64,000 nucleotides of DNA from Cladopsammia gracilis (GCA_022457155.1 JAJGOT010000132.1:1096001-1160000); one strand, 5' to 3'. Numbered from the stretch's first letter, positions 55,901 to 62,373 are shown. Program-made: numbers and translations. Notes: generated by a model not told the origin, from the letters alone.

Positions 55901-58900
55901 TTCTTTGTCACAAATAAAGTAGTTGTTGTTGTTTCATTTTTTTATTGTTTTCTGTTTAGTTACTATGCCAGGGAATTTATCGAGAAAATTCCAGACAAGC
56001 GGCTGACTTCTCAGAAAATGGATTGTATTCACAACATGGTGAAAACCAAACTGTTTGAAGACCAAGGTGGGTCTTGTCAATTTAATGACGAGACGGGATT
56101 TGATGGGATAGAACGGGACGGAATTCCGACCGGTTTATCCCTTGTCAGCACTTGTACATACTCTAAATAATTACCGTAAAAGCCCTATTAATCCCTCCTC
56201 TCCAATAAGCTCTCCCATAAGCCCCTCCCCCCAACCTCCCCAAAATTAGAACATATTTTAAAATGTCAGTAAAATGATTTCCAATGTCAATTTAAATACA
56301 TGTATGCTTCAAGCAGTTTGTGAAGGAACTTGGCTTTTTAGTCTCCAGACTACCATAAATATAAAAATGGTGTTGCAGTGGATTTAAGTTTTCATAAAAT
56401 TTTAAATTCGAAACACCCCCCCACCCCCCTCTATTAAGCCGCCACCCTTTCTAATAAGCCCCCAGCCCCCTTTCTTGAGGCCTGCAATTGAATAAACTTC
56501 AGGGGGCTTAATATGGCGTTTTCGGTAATTCACCTCCTCAGAAGCATTTTATGTAAGATCGATGGTGCTTGGTAATAATTTTAGCACCGTTTTGACAACG
56601 AAATTAAGGCAGTCATTGTATAAATTGTCGGTGATGTTGTTTTACCGGTTTTTTTTTTTTTGCAGAATCAAGATATGTTCTACTTCCTATGGTCGTTGAA
56701 CAACTCAAAAATAAAATGTCCGAAAGCGAGGAAATGAAGATCTGTATTGACATCCTGAATGATATTTTGATCATTCTGACAAGAAACGATGTGGTGAGCG
56801 TTGAATTTGATATTGAATGCATGGAGCTGCGGCTACACAAGATATGTTTTGCATGCATAGCTTGCGAAAACTGCCTCGAATCGTCACTCACTAAATGAGG
56901 CGTCTCGCAGCTAGTGCGTGACAAGAGTCACGGCTGGTGCATTCTCATATCCAGAGCCCGCCCGCGCATTTTAGGTCAGCGGAGATCAAACGTTGGTGCT
57001 GACCAAAGGAACGCGGGCGTTTGGAGGGCGTCTGAGAAGTAAATAGCGACCGATGATGAAATAAGTGCAAAAATGCCTTGATTAATTCTATATTTATCAC
57101 AACTAACGTCGTTTGTGAAAGGGTGGCTATACATGTGATTCTCATAGTGAGGTGTCAACGCGATATTTTCAAAACGTTACGTTTTTACAGGCCAAACGTC
57201 TCCTGTAGCGTCGGTTTAATGCGCTCACGGCCTTAACTTGGCCCTCATAAACACACGACCAACTGTCCAAAGTAACAAAAAAACTCGGTTGCAATAGGGC
57301 TTTCAAGTTGTTTCTTGATTGTAGGAAGGCTGCAGAAGATTGTAATTTTTGCTCAAAAGTCACTGAGAAGTCACTTGTATATGTTACGCTACACCTCTCT
57401 GTTTACCTTTCTTTTTTGCATTGTACTCATTGTACCCTGGGATTAGATTTTATGCAAATTGACAAATTAAATGTTTTACCCTGATACCAATCAGGTCAAT
57501 CTAGCTTTTAACTTTTCTTAGAGTCCTTCACCCTTAAAATATTCGCAAACGAGAAGGCTCTGAAGTCGATGATATGTCAGCGTGTTTGTTTTTGCAGGGT
57601 AACACACATGACGATGTTCTACTGTTGGTGACCTCACTGCTGCGTGTTGTGGTGAAAGCTGTTATAATGATGGACCGATCATTGGCTGTTGTGGTAAGCG
57701 ACTATCGCTTTCTTTTCCATCACAGTTGACAAAACTACAATAGGACGATAAATCAGTTAATCCGAAGCAATAAAAACAAAGCGGAAGCATTGTCGGGTAG
57801 ACTGTATTGGGATAACCTGTATTGTATTGGGGATAGCCTGTATTGCATTATTGGGGATAGTCAGTATTGCATTGGTGATAGCCTGTATTGCATTGGTGAT
57901 AGCCTGCAATGTATTGGGGATAGCCTGTATTGCATTGGTGATAGCGTCTATTGCATTGGGGATAGCCGGTATTGCATTGGGGATAGCCTGTATTGGGGAT
58001 AGCTTGAAACAAAGATGCCCTAGCAGCAGCCATTTTTTAAATATGGACAGAAAGTAACTGTGCGGTGCGCCGAGTAGCTAAGTTCATCAGAACGTGAAAA
58101 ATTGAGATAAAACTATATCCTCGTATGTCGGGCGGAGGCGGGGAGGGGAGGGGGGGGGGGGGGGGGAGAGGCACTCCCTTCTCGGGGTTTAAAATACTCG
58201 TAGTTTGCTACCACTAAGGGTGTTTGAATCGAAATTCCATATGAAATGTTTTGCACCTAGCCTCGCTTTAACAACGAGGCATAACGTAACTCGGAAATGG
58301 CCGATAAGACTTCCCTTGGGGACTCCACAGGTCACTATGTCACTATGTCGTCTCATGCAGGGCCCTAATAAGCTGCGCTGTTAGTTGGCTAACCAACTTA
58401 GTTATTGTAATGTCTTACACATGTTTTTCTTGTCGTATCAGGGTAACTATGTAGCGTGTTTGATAGCCATGCTGCAGTTGATGGATGAGAAGCATTACCA
58501 AAAATACGTGGCACACTTTCCGACAGACCAAGATCTTCTGGTAGGTCTTAACCATGTTAACGTAGGTCACAGGAAGCCTGCACAAACTTTGTTACCGTTT
58601 GCGTTTTTAAAAATTGAACACAAATAAACCGATGAGCGTGCAAGAAATCTCAAAATGTTTTATTTTCTTGTCTTCTGCCGGACTGTTTGATGTTAAGGGG
58701 GAATGAAATCGTTGGCCCTTTCGCTTCCTGCAGAGTCAATTATGGAGACATGTAGTGTAGTTCCAACTTTTGAGTCTGTCAACAAAATCCTATGGTGTGA
58801 CCATTCAAATGAAACCTCTTCAGCAGTACTTTTGCATGGTACCATTAGTTTTTCAATATTTTACAACATGAAATTTGGCATTTTTCTTCAATTCTGTTCT

Positions 58901-61900
58901 TTGGCATTCTTTGGAGTTAAAGCCTGCCGCACACTTGAGGAAAGTGCTGAGCAAAATTCCTCGCGAGGTAGTTAGCTCAGCTGTTTCCTCAAGTGTGCAC
59001 TGGAGTTTTTGTGAGTCTTTCGGGGTGTTTCTTGGTGTTGCAGAAGCCATTGTTGGTTAGCTTTTGTGTTGTGGTGTGGGTATTGTTCAGTATCTTTGGA
59101 ATCTTGTTTTACGTCATTTGGTGATCACACCATCCGCAACACCAAGAAACTACCGTTTTTCACTTCGCGAGGTCGTGAGGCAAATATCTGTCGTGTTTGA
59201 TATTTTTTGCCTCACGAGACAAATTCCTCATCGTGTGCAAGCGCCGCGAGAATCTGGCAGAGCCAAATTAATCGATTAGCCAATAAAATTGCATGGCGAG
59301 TTCACGTGATTTCAAGCGCGACATTTAAGATGGCGGACGACTCACAGCTCCTCTTTTTGTTCAGAAAAATAGTAAGATTGTTTTAAGCAAAAAAACATTT
59401 TTGGGGTTATAGGCACTTGCAATTGCTGTAATTGATATTAAAACTTTGTTTTAATATCTACTTTTTTAGAATATTCTTAGGATATAATTTAAATTTAGCA
59501 TTTTATTAGATTTTAATACAGTAAACATGCAACATACAAGGCTGCATAGAAGTCGACAAGTTTATCCTCTATGATAGCTTCGTTAACCACACTCCTGTCC
59601 GCCATCTTGAATGTCGAGCTTGAAATCACGCGAACTCGCCATGCAATTTTATTGGCGAATCCGCGATTAATTTGGCTCTGCCAGATTCTCGCGGCGCCCG
59701 CACATGATGAGGAATTTGTCCCTTGAGGCAAAAAATATCAAACACGACAGATATTTGTCTCACGATCTCGTGAGGCGAAAAACTCACAAAAACTCCAGCG
59801 CACACTTGAGGAAACAGCTCAGTGAGCTAACTACCTCGCGAGGAATTTTGCTCAGCACTTTCCTCAAGCGTGCGGCAGGCTTAAAGTGTTAAAGGCTGTA
59901 GTAATCCGCAAAAAAAAAAAAAAAAACTCTCAAAAACTCTCAATCTCAGTATTTGTAGACGTTATAGAATTGAACATTAAACATAGCTCATGAACCAGAC
60001 GATTTAACTAAGCAAATTCAATTTTTGGTCTGCAGGATTTCCTTATGGAGCTTTTCTTGCTATTTCGTGAGTTTGTCAGCAACAATATCTTTCCCAAGGA
60101 CTGGATGGTGATGACAATGGTTCAGAACAAGTAAGTAGCCTTTTTCGATATTCTGATTGGTTAGCAAGATATCAACATACAAAGTTGGAGTAGATGGTCG
60201 CGACGGGAAAAAAATATTTTAAATAGCAACCTTTTCTTGACACGGTGTTGTTCGTCATTATCCCAGAAGTGTTTTGGCGAAATTTCAGTAATTAATCCTT
60301 CAAATCTACATACCATATAAATTCAAGTGAACAATCCTCGGTCATTTGGCGGTTTATCGGCTCCTGACTGTTTGTAAAAGAAAAAGTCACTAAAATTTTT
60401 TTTATCGAAAACTACATTTTTTAAGCTTTCTATTGATATACAGTTTGTCATATTACTCTTGAAACTGGAGCGTGAACAAATGTTTTTTCAAGGACACCTG
60501 CTAAGGTTAGGCCGGAGTATATAAATGTACCAAAGCTAAGACATATTGTCGTGATTGCATAACGTCCCTTACTGGAATTGAAACACACGTGTCTTTTCTT
60601 TAATTTTCCACATTGCAGCGTGATCTTGAATGCCATCCAGTATTTTTCTGAGGCGATGCAGGATCATTTTGGAGCTGGTCAAACATTTGAGAAACAGGTC
60701 AGTTATTACCTTTTATTTTCAGTTCTCTTTTCCCTGCCCCCTTTTGAATTGAATTCTTAAACCCCTTTCTTTCGTTCACGATGGGTTGTGTTCGCTTACA
60801 GTGTATCTGTTCCTATATCCGACAATGCTGCAATACAATGTTGAGTTGAACTGTTTAGTGTATTGCGCGGGAAGTGACATAAGAGTAAAACAAAGTCGAG
60901 AAGGCATTGACCAAACATACAGACAAACAAACAAACAAACAAACAGACAAACAAACAAACAAACAAACAGACAGACAGACAGACAAACAAATGAACAAAC
61001 AAACAGACAGACAAACAGACAAACAGACAAACAGACAAACAAACAAACAGACAGACAAACAAACAAACAAAGCACAGACATACAAACTTATGAAAGCTTT
61101 AGTTTCTTTTCCTGTTGATTCTGCCAGTTTGTTGTTATCACATATCTTTTTTTCTTTTTGTGTTAGTTGTGGAACAACTTTTTCCACCTTGCCGTGGCTT
61201 TTGTGACGCAGGAATCTTTACAGCTGGAAAACTTCAGCACCACAAAGCAAGACAAAATCTTGGAAAAGTAAGTAGAGTAGAGGAAACGTTTTTCTAGGTT
61301 TGATGTGATGCTTGGAAAACAAACTGTGAAACAAACAACAACAACAACAACAATCAGTATTAAAGCAACAACAACAAATCCGTTTTTCCTACCCCTTCGA
61401 TCTTCCATGGAAATACTAATTTACAAGAATTCTCCGTTAATTGTAGGTATGCAGACATGCGTATGATCATTGGGCTGAAAATCAGTCAGATGTGGCATTT
61501 GTTGGGTGAGTTGATTTGTGTTGGATTTCGGAAAGGTGAAATCAGCAATTAAATTATTAAATTGGGGGGAGGGGGTGGATGGGGTGGAGGGGGAGGGGGA
61601 GGGGATGGACGGGGGGGGAGGGGGAGGGGGAGTGGGTGGACGGGGGGGGGGGGGAGGGTAAGAGGGTTAGATTCCTTTCCCGAGAATTGTCCGTCCCTAA
61701 AATATTCAGCTAAAAGAACGAAAAAACTCAAACTGTTTAAGCGTTTTCCTTAAAGCTGAATTACTGTCCGTACTGCGCAATCTCGGGGTTTGTTTTCATT
61801 TTTTGTTTTGAATTTGTTGATATGTTACACTTCGGTAATAGCATACATGGAGTAAATGGGAATAAACCGTCAGTCCGCCATTACAACCGTTGTGTTTACG

Positions 61901-62373
61901 AATGCTCGATGAGCTGAAACGTCGGTTTGGGATTCCTTTACTTGTTATTATTGTTTGGCAAGGACATCTGACGTAAATAATGAAGGAAAAGGTAAGTTTG
62001 TCCCGTAATTTTCATTTTCACTAGTAAACGTTCTTTGTTTGTGACAGTAGTGTAGCAGCTCTCCGAAACCTCTATTTTCATTGGCCTTGTAAAACACAGC
62101 TTCTATTGTTTTTAGGTCTAGAGCCCATTGTTGGGTTGTTTGTTCTATTGTTCTCCGAACCAATGGTGTGAGACCTTACGAGAGCTGCTACATCCGTTTG
62201 TGAGTCTCACAAACATTGCCGAGCTGAGATTACGCAGTACGGACTGTAATTCATCTTTAACATTCATTGTTGGGCACTCCTGACTATTTTTTTTTTTTCA
62301 GGTGATCGCAAATCTGATTTCATTCCTAGCTTAGTTGGACCGTTTCTGGAGATGACATTAATTCCACATAGCG
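26468..62373 (+). CDS. DOCK1-like: DOCK1/2/5-type Rac GEF (dedicator of cytokinesis), exons 1-39, C-terminal part off window
   Basis: DOCK-A proteins, with ELMO, activate Rac at the membrane to drive actin-based migration, engulfment and cell fusion. Thirty-nine exons join into one frame of 1080 codons; every intron is GT-AG. Domains seen: SH3 at about residues 12-66 ([28 protein letters not shown]); the following helical region with [13 protein letters not shown], part of the ELMO-binding face; DHR-1/C2 at about 412-600 ([46 protein letters not shown]), known to bind PIP3; then armadillo-like helices to residue 1080 ([10 protein letters not shown]). The catalytic DHR-2 must lie to the right. 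[17 protein letters not shown] and KDIDRLNNL favour DOCK1/2/5 over DOCK3/4. The start MTIW, then LGVVIYNY, aligns with the family's N-terminus. Introns are loaded with transposable elements but no coding exon is hit. Confidence 0.96.
26629..26712 (+). CDS. DOCK1-like: DOCK exon 2 (15-42, SH3 first half)
   Basis: Acceptor [26 protein letters not shown], the RT-loop side of the SH3. Ends phase 1. Confidence 0.93.
27010..27046 (+). repeat. Poly(G) run in DOCK intron 2
   Basis: An almost uninterrupted G tract with a few T. Could form G-quadruplex structure and is a likely sequencing-length error. Confidence 0.9.
27090..27600. repeat. Two decayed MITE relics
   Basis: 27090-27250 keeps AGAGTGGTTTTCAATTGA and later blocks of family A. 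27500-27600 matches one half of the element at 40770-40957 (AGGCTAA, TAAAAGAATAATAAATTGGCC, GAATGAGGGCTAT). Confidence 0.55.
27732..27772 (+). CDS. DOCK1-like: DOCK exon 3 (43-56, SH3 WYRG motif, 41-nt microexon)
   Basis: [14 protein letters not shown] holds the conserved Trp of the ligand groove. Acceptor GGATTCAG, donor GTCTGT. Confidence 0.92.
28022..28362 (+). repeat. G-rich minisatellite, unit about 45-52 bp, about 7 copies (intron 3)
   Basis: Units centre on GGCTGTTGCTGCCCATGGGG, with GGGATGGGG and CAAAGGGACA. Open in several frames, but only as a by-product of the repeat. Confidence 0.92.
28721..28776 (+). CDS. DOCK1-like: DOCK exon 4 (57-75, SH3 end)
   Basis: [18 protein letters not shown] contains the last SH3 strands with the FP...Y signature. 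Confidence 0.95.
29524..29614 (+). CDS. DOCK1-like: DOCK exon 5 (75-105)
   Basis: Helical; [20 protein letters not shown] matches the conserved LREW..(I/M)WKQLY element after the SH3. Confidence 0.95.
29745..30182. mobile_element. Pogo/Tigger-like MITE (intron 5)
   Basis: TA-CAGTCAACTCTCTCTTA at the left and its inverted copy AAGAGAGAGTTGACTG-TA at the right. Interior GGACACCTCTCTAAGACGG blocks. TA duplication fits the Tc1/mariner/pogo group. Confidence 0.8.
30372..30464 (+). CDS. DOCK1-like: DOCK exon 6 (106-136)
   Basis: [20 protein letters not shown], a conserved helix. Both ends phase 0. Confidence 0.95.
31008..31063 (+). CDS. DOCK1-like: DOCK exon 7 (137-155)
   Basis: [18 protein letters not shown], the K..VT..IDYGNR element typical of DOCK1/2/5. 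Ends phase 2. Confidence 0.95.
32202..32289 (+). CDS. DOCK1-like: DOCK exon 8 (155-184)
   Basis: [19 protein letters not shown] is strongly DOCK-A-like. Confidence 0.96.
33258..33552. mobile_element. Fold-back MITE with ~78-bp arms (intron 8)
   Basis: TTTACTGCGCCTTTCAATAA through CTGCCGTCAAT at the left is inverted at 33475-33552. Spacer about 140 bases. Confidence 0.85.
33819..33851 (+). CDS. DOCK1-like: DOCK exon 9 (185-195, 33-nt microexon)
   Basis: [11 protein letters not shown] between a CATTGCAG acceptor and a GTAAGT donor. It is in phase 0 on both sides, so it could be skipped without breaking the frame. It lies in the variable linker after the IELYRQ helix. Confidence 0.8.
34150..35060. 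other. Intron 9 with C-runs, no exon
   Basis: C tracts at about 34291, 34471 and 34680. The sequence from 34740 to 35010 has GGGAGA/CCGGGAGACTCCCGG motifs suggesting old transposon debris; no bounded element. Confidence 0.4.
35687..35832 (+). CDS. DOCK1-like: DOCK exon 10 (196-244)
   Basis: [20 protein letters not shown] and [10 protein letters not shown], a beta-rich block before DHR-1. Ends phase 2. Confidence 0.95.
36057..36245 (+). repeat. Degenerate tandem array around CTTGTTGCGGTGC
   Basis: Variants of GACTTGTTG(T/C)GGTGCGAT repeat about six times with diverged spacers, in intron 10. Confidence 0.6.
36427..36508 (+). CDS. DOCK1-like: DOCK exon 11 (244-271)
   Basis: [20 protein letters not shown] then NNLTVLFT; a DOCK-A hallmark. 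Confidence 0.96.
36918..36981 (+). CDS. DOCK1-like: DOCK exon 12 (272-293)
   Basis: [20 protein letters not shown]; ends phase 1. Confidence 0.96.
37289..37360 (+). CDS. DOCK1-like: DOCK exon 13 (293-317)
   Basis: [20 protein letters not shown] then FGIG; ends phase 1. Confidence 0.95.
37901..37946 (+). repeat. (AAT)n microsatellite
   Basis: Fifteen near-perfect AAT units in intron 13. Confidence 0.95.
37995..38070 (+). CDS. DOCK1-like: DOCK exon 14 (317-342)
   Basis: [20 protein letters not shown]; ends phase 2 at GTAAGC. Confidence 0.92.
38595..38671 (+). CDS. DOCK1-like: DOCK exon 15 (342-368)
   Basis: [20 protein letters not shown] then GQG, preceding the GLWVTLKL-type strand. Confidence 0.93.
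39158..39448 (+). mobile_element. tRNA-derived SINE, copy 1 (full length, 10-bp TSD)
   Basis: The head GTAGTGGTTAGCGCGTCGGA and GGTTCGAAGCC are pol III A- and B-box sequences in a tRNA-like cloverleaf. The body follows and the 3' tail is CTTTA repeats. TGATTCCAGT flanks both ends (39148-39157, 39449-39458). Confidence 0.92.
39552..39625 (+). repeat. tRNA-like sequence, probably a second SINE head
   Basis: TCCTCGGTGGTGTAGTGG and GGGTTCGATTCCC give A- and B-boxes with a plausible anticodon arm (GTATG/CATAC). The acceptor-stem ends do not pair, so this is not a functional tRNA gene. Confidence 0.55.
40123..40769 (+). mobile_element. TTAA-flanked MITE with internal tandem array (family E)
   Basis: Begins TTAACCCTTTCACTCCCA and ends TGGGTGTTAAAGGGTTAA, so the ends are inverted and TTAA-bordered, as for piggyBac/Kolobok-type elements. 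Six tandem units fill most of its length. A one-unit copy lies at 58712-59896. Confidence 0.85.
40158..40689 (+). repeat. Six 88-89-bp tandem units inside the family E element
   Basis: Unit starts at 40158, 40246, 40334, 40423, 40512 and 40601. Each has CTTTTGAGTCTGTTGATGAA, CCTATGGTGTGACCATTCAA and AGCAGTACTTTTGCATGGTA. Very low divergence argues for recent expansion. Confidence 0.95.
40770..40957. mobile_element. 188-bp MITE (TATAGACCTC termini)
   Basis: TATAGACCTCTTTCATAATGGCGGCCGAT is inverted at 40930-40957 with few changes. It abuts the end of the family E element. Confidence 0.85.
41091..41134 (+). CDS. DOCK1-like: DOCK exon 16 (368-382, 44 nt)
   Basis: [14 protein letters not shown] parallels LKLLPGDIHQ of vertebrate DOCK1. 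Confidence 0.94.
41299..41380 (+). CDS. DOCK1-like: DOCK exon 17 (383-410)
   Basis: [20 protein letters not shown] then FPEVIMPG, leading into DHR-1. Confidence 0.96.
41627..41912 (+). mobile_element. tRNA-derived SINE, copy 2 (3' truncated)
   Basis: Same head and body as copy 1 (GGTTCAAGCC B-box, GACAAGAAACTTTACTCCAC), more diverged, and lacking the CTTTA tail. Confidence 0.85.
41990..42043 (+). CDS. DOCK1-like: DOCK exon 18 (410-428, DHR-1 start)
   Basis: [18 protein letters not shown], first strand of the C2-like domain. Confidence 0.97.
42124..42525. mobile_element. 402-bp MITE, family H, full length
   Basis: GGTGCGGTTACAC and its inverted copy end the element, bordered by TA. A second copy, in reverse, is split by a later insertion at 48288-49765. 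Confidence 0.85.
42838..42908 (+). CDS. DOCK1-like: DOCK exon 19 (428-451, DHR-1)
   Basis: [19 protein letters not shown] then TVLP. Confidence 0.96.
42929..42960 (+). repeat. (TTAA)n microsatellite just after exon 19
   Basis: Eight TTAA units beginning 20 bases beyond the donor. Confidence 0.95.
43452..43550 (+). CDS. DOCK1-like: DOCK exon 20 (452-484, DHR-1)
   Basis: [20 protein letters not shown] then PEWVETVK. Confidence 0.97.
44114..44186 (+). CDS. DOCK1-like: DOCK exon 21 (485-509, DHR-1)
   Basis: [20 protein letters not shown] then SANE. Confidence 0.96.
44255..44331 (+). repeat. (GGAA)n followed by poly(G)
   Basis: Ten GGAA/GGAAG units, then a G tract of more than 20 bases, in intron 21. 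Confidence 0.9.
44631..44930 (+). mobile_element. tRNA-derived SINE, copy 3 (full length, 10-bp TSD)
   Basis: Same head, body and CTTTA tail as copy 1. Flanked exactly by CCAGGACATA at 44621-44630 and 44931-44940. The low divergence from copy 1 suggests recent activity. Confidence 0.93.
45181..45207 (+). repeat. (CTGT)n microsatellite
   Basis: Short perfect tetranucleotide run in intron 21. Confidence 0.9.
45352..45633 (-). mobile_element. MITE family A, copy abutting an inverted twin
   Basis: AGAGTGGTTTTCAATTGA to GAAACTGCTCT, with the GCGCGGGAAAA and CCAATCA core in the opposite sense to the next copy. Confidence 0.85.
45634..45919 (+). mobile_element. MITE family A, best-preserved copy
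   Basis: TAGAGCAGTTTTCAATTGAG and its inverted copy CTCAATTGAAAACTGCTCTA are near-perfect termini. It directly follows the inverted twin. Confidence 0.9.
45978..46081 (+). CDS. DOCK1-like: DOCK exon 22 (509-543, DHR-1)
   Basis: [20 protein letters not shown] and the HELYVYK end of the domain. The exon begins 58 bases after the MITE ending at 45919. Confidence 0.97.
46364..46526. mobile_element. 163-bp hairpin MITE (CCTAATTCAATAAAGG termini)
   Basis: CCTAATTCAATAAAGGTTGCTCTGG is inverted at the right end (CAAAGCAACCTTTATTGAATTAGG). Intron 22. Confidence 0.85.
46560..47095 (+). repeat. Tandem array, unit about 75-79 bp, about 6-7 copies
   Basis: Units run AACTGGGCTGGAGAATATCG, CTCGTTATACCG, TCTTTGTTATAAAGGGG, GTTATATCGGGGCTACACTG. 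The wording matches pogo-like termini (GTTATAACGAGG nearby at 46338), so a transposon end appears amplified. Confidence 0.88.
47390..47552 (+). CDS. DOCK1-like: DOCK exon 23 (544-598, end of DHR-1 and linker)
   Basis: [12 protein letters not shown] and [14 protein letters not shown]. Ends phase 1. Confidence 0.96.
47619..48009. mobile_element. MITE with GGACCCGCGCTATAAAAGG termini (intron 23)
   Basis: CTTAAACAAGGACCCGCGCT is inverted at the right end (AGCGCGGGTCCGTGTTTAAG). Begins 67 bases after exon 23's donor. Confidence 0.85.
48050..48286 (+). mobile_element. MITE family A, 3' truncated copy
   Basis: TAGAGCAGTTTTAAATTGAA start and family core; lost after CAATAG where a family H copy begins. 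Confidence 0.8.
48288..49765 (-). mobile_element. MITE family H copy, split by a 1.1-kb insertion
   Basis: 48288-48404 and 49503-49765 together match the 42124-42525 element in reverse. The break falls after CCATGGATA; the sequence resumes at AAAAAGATCACACGAAG. Confidence 0.85.
48405..49502 (+). mobile_element. 1.1-kb inserted repeat ending in a GC hairpin and CTATA (family D/B mosaic)
   Basis: Its left part (48516-48755) matches 62640-62880 and its right part (49200-49502) matches 10040-10395. The last 35 bases hold a GGCC-UUCG-GGCC stem and CCCCTATA. No open frame of note. Confidence 0.65.
49770..49850. repeat. Pogo-like terminal fragment
   Basis: TTTTTCGAACTCCCGATTTTTCGAACC and GGTTGGAAAAATCGGAATTCCACTGTAA resemble Tigger/pogo termini. 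Confidence 0.45.
50102..50199 (+). CDS. DOCK1-like: DOCK exon 24 (598-630)
   Basis: [20 protein letters not shown] and SGEEIVK begin the helical repeat region. Confidence 0.97.
50930..51013 (+). CDS. DOCK1-like: DOCK exon 25 (631-658)
   Basis: [20 protein letters not shown] then DKLVFDAL. Confidence 0.97.
51211..51400 (-). mobile_element. MITE family C, copy 2, 5-bp target duplication CTATG
   Basis: Same termini as at 4164, inverted orientation, flanked by CTATG on both sides. Intron 25. Confidence 0.9.
51405..51500 (-). repeat. Antisense tRNA-like head with duplicated A-box region
   Basis: On the minus strand GGGTGGTGTAGTGGTGAG occurs twice in tandem, then GCTCGCCTCCCACCAA and GGGTTCGATTCTCGG. 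B-box is intact; no 3' tRNA end. Adjacent to, and probably interrupted by, the MITE. Confidence 0.65.
51614..51714 (+). CDS. DOCK1-like: DOCK exon 26 (659-692)
   Basis: [20 protein letters not shown]; ends phase 2 at GTGAGT. Confidence 0.96.
51885..52112 (-). mobile_element. MITE family A copy (intron 26)
   Basis: GTTTTCATTTGTGTGTGGAAAG to CACTCAAGTGAAAACCGG with the CGCGTTTTCCCGCGC core. Confidence 0.8.
52398..52559. mobile_element. Near-perfect 162-bp palindrome
   Basis: Arms of about 75 bases meet at GCTGTGGTCCACAGC with virtually no spacer. Boundaries AACAA.TTGACGTCAG. Non-coding; intron 26. Confidence 0.9.
52760..52856 (+). CDS. DOCK1-like: DOCK exon 27 (692-724)
   Basis: [20 protein letters not shown] and LLLKAMK. 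Confidence 0.94.
52866..53005 (+). repeat. Imperfect CAGT/GGCAGT array
   Basis: Begins 10 bases after exon 27's donor; variants of GTCAGTCAG and GCAGTCA. Confidence 0.8.
53158..53210 (+). CDS. DOCK1-like: DOCK exon 28 (725-742)
   Basis: [17 protein letters not shown], one of the best-conserved helices. Confidence 0.97.
53332..53440 (+). CDS. DOCK1-like: DOCK exon 29 (742-778)
   Basis: [20 protein letters not shown]; ends phase 0. Confidence 0.95.
53600..53930 (+). repeat. Dispersed repeat family F, copy with MITE insertion
   Basis: Matches 17070-17230 on both sides of the inserted element. Intron 29. Confidence 0.8.
53707..53842. mobile_element. ~135-bp MITE inserted in family F repeat
   Basis: AGATGGTTTTCGCGGCGGCCATGT and its inverted copy ACATGGCCGCTGTGAAAACCATCT. 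The insertion site CTAT is present once in the empty copy at 17160. Confidence 0.9.
54190..54300 (+). mobile_element. Possible LINE 3' end with (ATTG)n tail
   Basis: GTATCTGAATAAATGATTGATTGATTG resembles CR1/L2-type ends. A similar tail, TTAATAAAGTTGTTGATTGATTG, is at 33773. Confidence 0.4.
54338..54408 (+). CDS. DOCK1-like: DOCK exon 30 (779-802)
   Basis: [21 protein letters not shown] 491-bp insertion element starts 17 bases past its donor. Confidence 0.96.
54426..54916. mobile_element. 491-bp element with 11-bp TSD AGAGGCTGGTA
   Basis: GTGTCCCGATTGTGCTCG and its inverted copy end the element; AGAGGCTGGTA flanks it at 54415-54425 and 54917-54927. No transposase. Confidence 0.85.
54930..55955. 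other. Rest of intron 30
   Basis: 55703-55865 contains CAGTCAAAACTCCTTAATACGG and several GTGTCCG(C/T)ATTATAGAG phrases, a pogo-like fragment. Otherwise nothing recognised. Confidence 0.45.
55960..56066 (+). CDS. DOCK1-like: DOCK exon 31 (802-838)
   Basis: [20 protein letters not shown]; ends phase 1. Confidence 0.94.
56169..56529. mobile_element. C-rich MITE (ATTACCGTAAAAGCCCTATTAA termini)
   Basis: Inverted end CTTAATATGGCGTTTTCGGTAAT. Interior has repeated AATAAGCCCC(C)CC phrases. Related pieces at 62407 (plus sense) and 31190-31280 (minus sense). Confidence 0.7.
56666..56793 (+). CDS. DOCK1-like: DOCK exon 32 (838-880)
   Basis: [20 protein letters not shown] and [12 protein letters not shown]. 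Confidence 0.95.
57598..57693 (+). CDS. DOCK1-like: DOCK exon 33 (881-912)
   Basis: [20 protein letters not shown]; both ends phase 0. Confidence 0.94.
57801..58005 (+). repeat. Tandem 21-bp repeat, about 9 copies
   Basis: Units of TATTGCATTGGTGATAGCCTG, in intron 33. Open in several frames only because 21 is a multiple of three. Confidence 0.93.
58140..58168 (+). repeat. Poly(G) run
   Basis: G tract of about 20 bases in intron 33. Confidence 0.9.
58442..58540 (+). CDS. DOCK1-like: DOCK exon 34 (913-945)
   Basis: [20 protein letters not shown] corresponds to GNFVACMTAILRQMED(Y)HY of DOCK1. Confidence 0.97.
58921..59880. mobile_element. 960-bp fold-back element, TTAA target
   Basis: AGCCTGCCGCACACTTGAGG and its inverted copy end the element. 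Inverted similarity continues inward for nearly 300 bases (TTGGCTCTGCCAGATTCTCG; GACAGATATTTG). TTAA flanks both ends. Confidence 0.88.
59022..59155. mobile_element. Small MITE nested in the left arm of the fold-back element
   Basis: GTTTCTTGGTGTTGC and GCAACACCAAGAAAC bound a segment that the right arm lacks. Confidence 0.8.
60036..60130 (+). CDS. DOCK1-like: DOCK exon 35 (946-977)
   Basis: [20 protein letters not shown] then [11 protein letters not shown]. Confidence 0.97.
60619..60697 (+). CDS. DOCK1-like: DOCK exon 36 (977-1003)
   Basis: [20 protein letters not shown] then QTFEKQ. Confidence 0.96.
60918..61075 (+). repeat. (ACAA/ACAG)n tetranucleotide array
   Basis: About 38 units of CAAA/CAGA in intron 36. 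Open in both strands; not coding. Confidence 0.95.
61167..61267 (+). CDS. DOCK1-like: DOCK exon 37 (1004-1037)
   Basis: [20 protein letters not shown] then [13 protein letters not shown]. Confidence 0.97.
61447..61505 (+). CDS. DOCK1-like: DOCK exon 38 (1037-1057)
   Basis: [20 protein letters not shown], matching KYGDMR...MW.NLG. Confidence 0.97.
61563..61655 (+). repeat. G-rich tract
   Basis: Runs of GGGGGAGGGG and GGGTGGA in intron 38. Confidence 0.92.
62302..62373 (+). CDS. DOCK1-like: DOCK exon 39 (1057-1080), last in window
   Basis: [19 protein letters not shown], the conserved VGPxLEMTLIP segment. Ends phase 1 at GTGAGC; the gene continues to the right. Confidence 0.97.

Larger units (their letters stand above)
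58712..59896 (+). mobile_element. Family E element with one unit, split by a later insertion
   Basis: GGCCCTTTCGCTTCC, AGAGTCAATTAT, one copy of the 88-bp unit and TTTTTCAATATTTTACAACATG match 40123-40769. Its last bases (TTAAAGTGTTAAAGG) lie beyond the insertion. Confidence 0.8.

Noticed and set aside
57790..58033. Frames made of YCIGDSL repeats
   Set aside because: By-product of a 21-bp tandem repeat inside intron 33.
60776..61187. Cys/Val/Phe- or Thr/Lys/Gln-rich frames of about 100 codons
   Set aside because: Products of the ACAA/ACAG tetranucleotide array, which is open in all frames.
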